Shown piece by piece: positions 1-4,278 of a stretch of 5,347 nucleotides of DNA. This DNA is from Bacteroidota bacterium (GTDB taxonomy: Bacteria; Bacteroidota; Bacteroidia; Bacteroidales; Prolixibacteraceae): contig DAOVTY010000220.1 in assembly GCA_030632865.1 (NCBI GenBank), forward strand, positions 1-5,347, given 5' to 3'. The notes under the pieces are model-generated. The model searched no databases. It was not told the DNA's origin and saw only the letters and a program-made list of their open reading frames with translations. A program made the translations under genes and the position numbers. How positions within the stretch are numbered: position 1 is the stretch's first letter; each line of letters begins with the position of its first letter.

Positions 1-2
1 AT

Positions 3-152
3 TCTGCACTCGATGTAATACACGAGTTTGAAGATGATTTTAAAAAAATGGGGATTTCAATGAAGTATGCCGGAAGCGGTTATAAAGGACTTGTGTTTAC
101 CGATTTAATTCTCGAAGGACAAATAATGAGTTTAGTATTATCACTTTTAAGT
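3..152 (+). pseudogene. Displaced, inverted fragment of the RND exporter (start of its missing C-terminal quarter)
   Basis: Plus-strand frame 3 is open from the window edge to a TGA at 153-155. It reads SALDVIHEFEDDFKKMG, then KYAGSGYKGL, then VFTDLILEGQIMSLVLSLL. This is the pattern RND exporters show at the end of their second periplasmic domain: an amphipathic helix, a short strand ending in a Gly-rich turn, and a helix leading through a Gln into the next membrane segment (GQ-x-x-SL). It fits directly after residue 562-563 (KLI) of the minus-strand exporter, and the join KLI-(N)-SALD is in phase if the partial first codon at 1-2 is completed. The fragment has no start of its own, so it is the continuation of the neighbouring gene placed on the wrong strand. 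About 165-180 further C-terminal residues, with the last five or so helices, are not in the window. The family assignment comes from pattern recognition without an alignment. Confidence 0.72.
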
Positions 153-1813
153 TGAAAAGTAACATTCAACTTTTCGTAATCGTAATCAACAACTTTATTC
201 AAATTTTCAGGGTCGCCCGACATTTCGTAAAGTAGAAGATACTGAGCAATCATATTCTGACTGTCAGGAATTACGTTAAACTCCTCGTTATCAGCATTCA
301 TTACCTTATTCATTCTGTTAACATAATCGGTTAAAGTGAATGATGTGCCAACAATATCGAGATCGTTTTCAACTTTTCCCTGCATCTTATTAACCAATTT
401 TAATACATCGGGATTTTTAAAAGCATCCTTCTTCCCATCAGCATCAAGAATCAGATTTAAACTGGTAGTACCTCCAAAATGACTATTAATAAACTGGTCT
501 GTAAGAACGATGTCGCTATCTTTTTCAAACTTATCGAGGAAGCTGGAGTTAATCCATATTTTTTGCATTCCAACTATGGAAACTACAATAACAATTGCAG
601 TAACAATTATCGAGACCTTGCCTTTATTTAAAATTTTTGCTGCAAAATTATATGCAAGGTTAGTTTCAGCATTACCACTTTTTTTAACTGCTTTAACTTT
701 TGGCAACCCAAATACCATTAACCCTGCCGGTATTATTACTAAAGAAAATACCATCGCCATTAAAACTCCAAAAGCTGTAAAAATTCCAAAATATTTAATC
801 GGATATACTTGCGAAGTCAGCAGCGAAACAAATCCGATGGCAGTTGTAATAGATGTCATTACTACCGGTTTCCACATATTTTTAATCAGATCAACACTTG
901 CCTCCTTTTTCGTTGCCGAAGGATTTTTTCTCAGGAATAGTTGCAAATGACTATAAAGATGTATTCCGTCGGCAACCCCAATTGCAATAAGCATTACCGG
1001 AATCATTGTTGATACTGCGTAAATTGGAACTCCCACAAGTGCCATCAAACCAAAAACCCAGAGTGTACTAAAAAATACGACCGACATTGTAAGCAGTGTA
1101 CTTTTTACCGAACGCAACATTACAAATAGTACTAAAGTGATGACCAGCAAAACAATTGGCACCATCTTTTTCATATCGGCTGGTCCGAGCAATGCCATCG
1201 TTCCTTCTACAATTGGGCGACCTGCAACATGAATTTTAATATCGTCGGTTTGGTATGAATTAACGAGACTTAAAATCTCCTCATAAAACTCCTGAGTAAA
1301 AACATCGTCTCTTATTTCGGCAATAATAACTGTTACAGTTTCGTCAACAGAAACTAAACGACCGTAAACCATTTCGTTATTTCTTACATTTTCTTTTATA
1401 TGTATAAGTTGCTCTTTTGTTTTTGGAACTTGCTTGAAAAAAGCTTTTACATCCATTCCATCTTCAGTTCCAACAATATTATCGGCGGTGTATAACGATG
1501 TAACATCGGCTTTTTCAATCTCATCCATTTTCTGCAACCTTCTTGTTAACTGCTTGAGCGTATCCAACGTTTCAGAGTTAAAAATTCCGCTTTCGTTTTC
1601 GATGGCGACAATAATTCCATCGTTAATTCCGAACCACTCTTCCGCCTGGTCGCTGTATACAAATGCCGGATGATCTTGCGGCATATATTTGTCGAGGTCG
1701 GTTTCCATTTCGGAGTTTTCTGTCATTTGCATGAAAAGAAAAGCACTAACAATAATTGTTACTCCAAAACTTATCCAGGGTGCTTTTAATAGTTTGTTTA
1801 ATAATTTTTCCAT
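80..1813 (-). CDS. RND-superfamily exporter (COG1033/MMPL type), N-terminal part; 3' end displaced by inversion
   Basis: This is an inner-membrane, probably proton-driven exporter of unknown substrate. The visible layout is the RND one: TM1 at about residues 12-30, a periplasmic domain at 31-215, then a helix bundle at about 217-366 (TM2-TM6). That bundle carries GVADGIHLYSH at 279-289, typical of the charged TM4 motif of MMPL-like members. TM7 lies at 400-417, followed by the start of the second periplasmic domain (FGG at 446-448). Full-length relatives have about 750-800 residues; this frame gives 577. Residues to about 563 look native, while the last 14-15 (from I564) are antisense to the displaced fragment at 3-152 and are not genuine. 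The ATG at 1811-1813 precedes a basic MEKLLNKLLK leader and TM1, as expected for the family. The TetR operator begins 9 bp upstream. In related loci a LolA-like lipoprotein-sorting gene often accompanies this exporter; none is visible here. Confidence 0.88.
   Translation of the reverse strand: MEKLLNKLLKAPWISFGVTIIVSAFLFMQMTENSEMETDLDKYMPQDHPAFVYSDQAEEWFGINDGIIVAIENESGIFNSETLDTLKQLTRRLQKMDEIEKADVTSLYTADNIVGTEDGMDVKAFFKQVPKTKEQLIHIKENVRNNEMVYGRLVSVDETVTVIIAEIRDDVFTQEFYEEILSLVNSYQTDDIKIHVAGRPIVEGTMALLGPADMKKMVPIVLLVITLVLFVMLRSVKSTLLTMSVVFFSTLWVFGLMALVGVPIYAVSTMIPVMLIAIGVADGIHLYSHLQLFLRKNPSATKKEASVDLIKNMWKPVVMTSITTAIGFVSLLTSQVYPIKYFGIFTAFGVLMAMVFSLVIIPAGLMVFGLPKVKAVKKSGNAETNLAYNFAAKILNKGKVSIIVTAIVIVVSIVGMQKIWINSSFLDKFEKDSDIVLTDQFINSHFGGTTSLNLILDADGKKDAFKNPDVLKLVNKMQGKVENDLDIVGTSFTLTDYVNRMNKVMNADNEEFNVIPDSQNMIAQYLLLYEMSGDPENLNKVVDYDYEKLNVTFQLKSDNTKLIICPSRIKSVNTSPL
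122..151. other. Inversion or fold-back junction inside the exporter gene
   Basis: These bases make exporter-like sense on both strands. On the minus strand they encode LKSDNTKLI, the expected end of a periplasmic strand and start of a helix. On the plus strand they encode IMSLVLSLL, the expected start of a membrane helix. To the right only the minus strand makes sense, and to the left only the plus strand. The intact gene probably carried this stretch twice in inverted orientation, about 110-120 bp apart, and the segment between was flipped or copied back. Only one copy is inside the window, so the true repeat length cannot be measured here. Confidence 0.65.
149..172. repeat. Short inverted repeat abutting the junction
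   Basis: AAGTTGAA (149-156) and TTCAACTT (165-172) are a perfect 8-bp inverted repeat around an 8-base spacer. It lies inside the exporter frame, directly on the minus-strand-native side of the orientation switch. It may simply be coding sequence, but a hairpin here could favour strand switching or fold-back. Confidence 0.4.
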
Positions 1814-1822
1814 TTTTATTTG

Positions 1823-1846
1823 TTGTTAATTAATATTCACTAACTT
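1823..1846. promoter_or_regulatory. Putative TetR operator upstream of the RND exporter
   Basis: This 24-bp site is TTGTTAAT-TAATATTC-ACTAACTT. It matches the operator at 3310-3333 at 21 of 24 positions, with 17 contiguous bases identical (TTAATATTCACTAACTT). Its right half-site is perfect; the left half-site differs at three positions, so it is a degenerate palindrome and may bind more weakly. It ends 9 bp before the exporter ATG (1811-1813), so a bound repressor would cover the promoter or initiation region. I could not recognise a clear TTTG/TAnnTTTG promoter for this gene. Confidence 0.72.
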
Positions 1847-1857
1847 CTTAGATCTTT

Positions 1858-1885
1858 AACAACCCGTTTAAAATTACGGGTTGTT
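1858..1885. terminator. Strong hairpin between cupin and exporter, probable terminator
   Basis: AACAACCCGT (1858-1867) and ACGGGTTGTT (1876-1885) form a perfect 10-bp stem with an 8-base loop, beginning 18 bp after the cupin stop on the minus strand. A second overlapping inverted repeat, TTTAGTG (1884-1890) with CACTAAA (1902-1908), spans the cupin stop codon and encloses a run of eight A on the plus strand (eight U in the minus transcript). No U-tract follows the main stem in either direction, so intrinsic termination is plausible but not classical. It would separate the tetR operon from the exporter. Confidence 0.5.
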
Positions 1886-1903
1886 TAGTGCCTAAAAAAA
1901 ACA

Positions 1904-2242
1904 CTAAAGTATCTTTCCTGCTTTCGTTGGTCGGGGTGTTTTACAGACTAACAACCGAACGTTTTTATCAGATTTATTAGCAATAAAATGCACAATATCC
2001 TTCGGACTTTCAACAATTGCATTTTCCGATACCATAACAGTTTCGTCGCCAATTGTTATACTTGCATCTCCTTCCAGAACGTATATAAATACATTTACCG
2101 GAGTAATGTGCGGTTTCAAAGATTCACCGGGTTTTAGTACCATGTGTGCCAACTGGGCTTCGGCATGGTCGTATATAAAACGTACATCAATTTTATGAGG
2201 AGTTTCCTTTATCTGTGTATTTTCAACTTTTGTAATTTTCAT
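1904..2242 (-). CDS. Small single-domain cupin protein
   Basis: This 112-residue protein is about the usual size of a stand-alone cupin. Cupin motif 1 spans roughly residues 38-58 (PGESLKPH at 38-45, then VLEG at 55-58), and motif 2 roughly 74-89 (ESPKDIVH at 78-85, then N89). Candidate metal ligands are H45 and H85. The usual second histidine of the H-x-H pair is replaced by T47, and I recall the HITPV arrangement as normal in a subgroup of these small cupins, so it need not be a loss. No signal peptide or membrane segment is present, so it should be cytoplasmic, acting as a small-molecule sensor or an enzyme; the substrate is unknown. It lies 36 bp downstream of the small membrane protein and is probably co-transcribed with tetR. 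The ATG at 2240-2242 is followed directly by the MKITKVEN start typical of the group. The leader holds a perfect AT-only palindrome, TTTATAATTATAAA (2256-2269), of doubtful meaning. Confidence 0.85.
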   Translation of the reverse strand: MKITKVENTQIKETPHKIDVRFIYDHAEAQLAHMVLKPGESLKPHITPVNVFIYVLEGDASITIGDETVMVSENAIVESPKDIVHFIANKSDKNVRLLVCKTPRPTKAGKIL

Positions 2243-2278
2243 AACACTTACTATGTTTATAATTATAAATCTATGCTT

Positions 2279-2686
2279 CTAATTCTTGTTGCCTGCTATT
2301 CTTCTGGGTTTACAAATAGTAAAATATGCCGATATTAAAAATACAATTGTAATGCTTATTCTAACAACCATTGCTCCAATTGTTTTAGTTTCGTGAATAC
2401 CTCCACCATTAATATAAATTAGAAACCATACAAATGCTGCAACCAGAATAACTACTGATGCTACAAGATATTTTGCTGTCCACTTGCTACTTTTAATAAA
2501 ACCATAAGCAGCAAAAAGATAAAGAATGCTGCTAAAGAAATTTGCCCAAACAATTAACAAAACATAATTGCCCTCTTTTTCTCTAATACCGAACAAATCG
2601 AATATTACAGAACTACTTAAAAACAGAGTAAGCAGACCAAATGCAGTTAAAGGAATCGTAATTATATAAGGAATAAACTTTTTCAT
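2279..2686 (-). CDS. Uncharacterised four-helix inner-membrane protein
   Basis: I do not recognise a named family. The 135 residues contain four hydrophobic stretches, at about 5-27, 40-63, 73-93 and 103-124, with a basic start (MKK) and a basic, hydrophilic end (KPRRIAGNKN). Both termini should therefore face the cytoplasm. A short loop with IREKEGN (34-40) separates helices 1 and 2, and GGGIHETKT (94-102) separates helices 3 and 4. No catalytic motif is visible; a DoxX-like or other small membrane-protein role is possible but unsupported. It starts 11 bp after the tetR stop, the tightest spacing in this group, so co-transcription with the regulator is likely. Its place between a repressor and a cupin, ahead of an exporter under the same operator, suggests a role in the same response, but that is inference. 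The ATG at 2684-2686 begins the first helix directly and leaves no room for a different start. Confidence 0.8.
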   Translation of the reverse strand: MKKFIPYIITIPLTAFGLLTLFLSSSVIFDLFGIREKEGNYVLLIVWANFFSSILYLFAAYGFIKSSKWTAKYLVASVVILVAAFVWFLIYINGGGIHETKTIGAMVVRISITIVFLISAYFTICKPRRIAGNKN

Positions 2687-2697
2687 GATTATATATT

Positions 2698-3276
2698 TTA
2701 TTTTTCTAAAACTTTACTTATTACAGTTATCAATTTTTTACCTTCTATGCTTAAATTAAAGTTGTGGTTATTTATATCCCATCTTTTTACCAGTAACCTA
2801 AAAGAGCCCATTGCAATTAAAGCCAGGCTTTTTTCATCAATATCTTTCCTTACATTATTTTCCTGTTGTCCTTTAGAAATAATACTTTCGATTGTTTCGG
2901 AGTGCAAGTTCAGAATTTCAACTATTATCCATTTTAGTACCTCTTCGTTTTTAAAAATTTCTTCGGAGAATATAACCGAAACCATTGATGGGGTTTCTGA
3001 AAATAGTTCTAGCATCTTTGTAAACATAAAACTGATTTTTTCCATTGCCGGAGCTTCATAACTTTCCATTATCCCGGAAAGCATATTTGCCATTTCCTTG
3101 AAATTATTCAGCATGCTTAACAGAATATCTGTTTTACTATCAAAATGCCTGTAAATAGCCGGTTCTGTAATACCAATTTTTTTCGACAGGTTTTTTATAG
3201 TCATGCCCTGTATTCCCTTATCAGTAATTAGCTCCAGTGCAGCTTCAATAATTTCTATTTGTCTTTCAGTTTGCAT
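2698..3276 (-). CDS. TetR/AcrR-family transcriptional repressor
   Basis: At 192 residues this has the usual TetR length. The N-terminal DNA-binding domain covers about residues 3-50: a first helix (RQIEIIEAALELI), then the helix-turn-helix with GMTIKNLSKKIG (24-35) and ITEPAIYRHF (36-45), followed by SKTDIL, all diagnostic of the family. Residues 51-192 form the variable helical ligand and dimerisation domain, so the inducer cannot be read. The protein should act as a dimer on palindromic DNA. Two matching 24-bp palindromes lie in the window, one overlapping its own promoter (3310-3333) and one before the RND exporter (1823-1846), so autorepression plus control of the exporter is the likely circuit. 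It heads a probable operon with the small membrane protein (11-bp gap) and the cupin. The ATG at 3274-3276 gives the standard short lead-in before helix 1. Confidence 0.93.
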   Translation of the reverse strand: MQTERQIEIIEAALELITDKGIQGMTIKNLSKKIGITEPAIYRHFDSKTDILLSMLNNFKEMANMLSGIMESYEAPAMEKISFMFTKMLELFSETPSMVSVIFSEEIFKNEEVLKWIIVEILNLHSETIESIISKGQQENNVRKDIDEKSLALIAMGSFRLLVKRWDINNHNFNLSIEGKKLITVISKVLEK

Positions 3277-3307
3277 ATTTTTATTAGTTTCATATATAAT
3301 AACGCTG

Positions 3308-3338
3308 CTAAGTTAGTTAATATTCACTAACTTGCAAG
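3308..3338 (-). promoter_or_regulatory. Predicted Bacteroidota-type promoter of tetR
   Basis: Read on the minus strand, CTTG (3338-3335) is followed by exactly 19 bases and then TAACTTAG (3315-3308). This fits the Bacteroidota sigma pattern TTTG-N19-TAnnTTTG with one mismatch in each box. It would start transcription about 25 bases before the tetR ATG, leaving an A-rich leader without a Shine-Dalgarno sequence. The operator fills the spacer and reaches into the -7 box. Confidence 0.6.
3310..3333. promoter_or_regulatory. Putative TetR operator, autoregulatory copy
   Basis: AAGTTAGT (3310-3317) and ACTAACTT (3326-3333) are perfect 8-bp half-sites around TAATATTC, in which three further base pairs also match, giving 11 of 12 symmetric pairs. 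Size and symmetry suit a TetR dimer. It overlaps the predicted tetR promoter 33 bp upstream of the start codon, and a near-copy precedes the exporter at 1823-1846. Confidence 0.8.
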
Positions 3339-3550
3339 TATTTCACAATTTTTTTAATCAATGTTAACAATACAACTCTTAATACCAAATAGAATAAAAC
3401 TATTGAAAAAACAATAGACTTCTACCTAAACCAATTCTATTGGCTGTCCTACAAATTTATATATTAGTAATTTTTGTTAAAAATATTATCTGTTTAAATA
3501 AAAAGAACGTTTTATAATGGGGAAATTTATAACATTATTTTATCTCTTTA

Positions 3551-3590
3551 ACCCCACTGCCTCCCGGCATTTCCCTCTGCGAGGGGAGAA
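3551..3590. repeat. GC-rich palindromic element, possible dispersed repeat or terminator
   Basis: In this block 26 of 40 bases are G or C, against clearly AT-rich surroundings. It contains TTCCCTC (3571-3577), loop TGC, GAGGGGA (3581-3587), a 7-bp stem with one G-U pair. A competing long-range pairing, CCCC (3552-3555) with GGGG (3583-3586), and a CTCCCGG segment in between, give it alternative folds. It resembles the REP-like intergenic palindromes scattered through many Bacteroidota genomes. It lies about 50-90 bp after the histidine phosphatase stop and could also end that transcript. Only one copy is in the window, so the repeat status is inferred. Confidence 0.45.
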
Positions 3591-3620
3591 CTATCAAAAA
3601 TACTTTTTTCAAAACAATAA

Positions 3621-3646
3621 ATTTAGCTGTATTATGATTTAGCTGT
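3621..3646. repeat. 10-bp direct repeat across the histidine phosphatase stop
   Basis: ATTTAGCTGT occurs at 3621-3630 and again at 3637-3646, 16 bp apart. The second copy covers the stop codon (TAA, plus-strand TTA at 3639-3641) and the last codons of the phosphatase. It looks like a small local duplication or slippage product with no obvious function. Confidence 0.5.
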
Positions 3647-4274
3647 TTACCAGACAATTAACTGACAGGTTTCCATATCCATCTTTATCTTCAAATGTCC
3701 ATCCCTTCTTTTTAAGAATTTTAATAATCTCTCTGATTACAACTCCATGAGCTACGATTACAGTTTCCCCATGTGTTTCGGCATACGCTATTAGTGTAAG
3801 AGAATAATTTTCAAGATAATCTTTTCTTTGCTTGTAAGTTAGCTCCTTGTCTTGGTTGTTCCCAGCCATCCATGCAATTAAAGAAGTAGTTAGCCATACT
3901 TTCACCGGCAATTTTAAAAGTGGCCATTTAATTACCGGATAATCGAGCTCCATCAGATTCTCATTAATTTTCAAGTTTACATTTTTACCAAAAAGCAATT
4001 CTGCAGTTTGTTTCGCTCGTAATTGAGGACTGCAAAAAACTGTGTCAATCGTTTCATAACGATCAATTTTTTTAAGTACCATTTCAGAATCAAATTTCTG
4101 AACAGAAGTATTATTGTAAAGCACTTTATATTCATTTGCAATCTGCGAACTGCACCACCCCGGATTTTCTATCGGAACTTTTGCATGTCTGATTAAATAT
4201 ATTTTTGAATTTGAAAAAGCATTAACAGAAATAAAAATGAAAATGAATGTAATAAATATATATTTTTTTGACAT
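3639..4274 (-). CDS. Exported histidine phosphatase superfamily protein (phosphoglycerate-mutase-like fold)
   Basis: This 211-residue protein should hydrolyse phosphate esters through a phosphohistidine intermediate; the substrate is unknown. Catalytic features are all present: LIRHAKV at 27-33 with nucleophile H30 and R29, SPQLRAKQTAE at 82-92 with R86, the acidic E109 in ENLMELD, and the second histidine H176 in VAHG. Residues 1-21 form a signal peptide (MSKK, a hydrophobic core, then a likely cleavage near AFSNS), with no lipobox cysteine, so it should be a soluble periplasmic enzyme, unlike the mostly cytoplasmic mutases. A WCSSQIANEY segment (40-49) and the WPLLKLPVKVW stretch (117-127) are insertions that may shape substrate choice. 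It starts 4 bp after the stop of the barrel gene, so the two are very likely co-transcribed. The ATG at 4272-4274 begins the signal peptide. The next gene downstream is separated by 362 bp. Confidence 0.88.
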   Translation of the reverse strand: MSKKYIFITFIFIFISVNAFSNSKIYLIRHAKVPIENPGWCSSQIANEYKVLYNNTSVQKFDSEMVLKKIDRYETIDTVFCSPQLRAKQTAELLFGKNVNLKINENLMELDYPVIKWPLLKLPVKVWLTTSLIAWMAGNNQDKELTYKQRKDYLENYSLTLIAYAETHGETVIVAHGVVIREIIKILKKKGWTFEDKDGYGNLSVNCLVNS

Positions 4275-4278
4275 AAAA

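Larger units (their letters stand above)
3277..3638. other. Gene-free intergenic region (362 bp)
   Basis: No credible reading frame is present on either strand. The tetR end holds the promoter and operator. The middle (about 3340-3550) is plain AT-rich DNA with two small hairpins: CTATTG-AAAAAA-CAATAG at 3400-3417 and CCAAT-TCT-ATTGG near 3430-3442. The end next to the histidine phosphatase holds the GC-rich palindromic element (3551-3590) and a short direct repeat (3621-3646). No tRNA, small RNA or riboswitch was recognised. Confidence 0.7.

Noticed and set aside
510..950. 146-codon open frame on the plus strand
   Set aside because: It is antisense to the well-supported exporter, is made of composition-driven hydrophobic and polar runs and has no recognisable domain.
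1434..1673. 79-codon plus-strand open frame
   Set aside because: It is antisense to the first periplasmic domain of the exporter and has no independent support.
2256..2269. Perfect 14-bp palindrome TTTATAATTATAAA as an operator
   Set aside because: It consists only of A and T in an AT-rich spacer, has no second copy in the window, and such palindromes arise easily by chance.
2144..2338. 64-codon plus-strand open frame across the cupin start
   Set aside because: It overlaps two supported minus-strand genes and their gap, and its aromatic and Cys-rich content is typical of antisense AT-rich DNA.
2747..3061. 104-codon plus-strand open frame
   Set aside because: It is antisense to the ligand domain of the TetR regulator and has no domain.
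3400..3417. Hairpin CTATTG-AAAAAA-CAATAG as a terminator or small RNA
   Set aside because: The stem has only 6 weak pairs and there is no gene ending nearby and no promoter, so it is background AT-rich symmetry.
3277..3638. CRISPR array, tRNA or riboswitch in the gene-free stretch
   Set aside because: There are no regularly spaced repeats, no cloverleaf or CCA-end pattern, and no recognised aptamer core.
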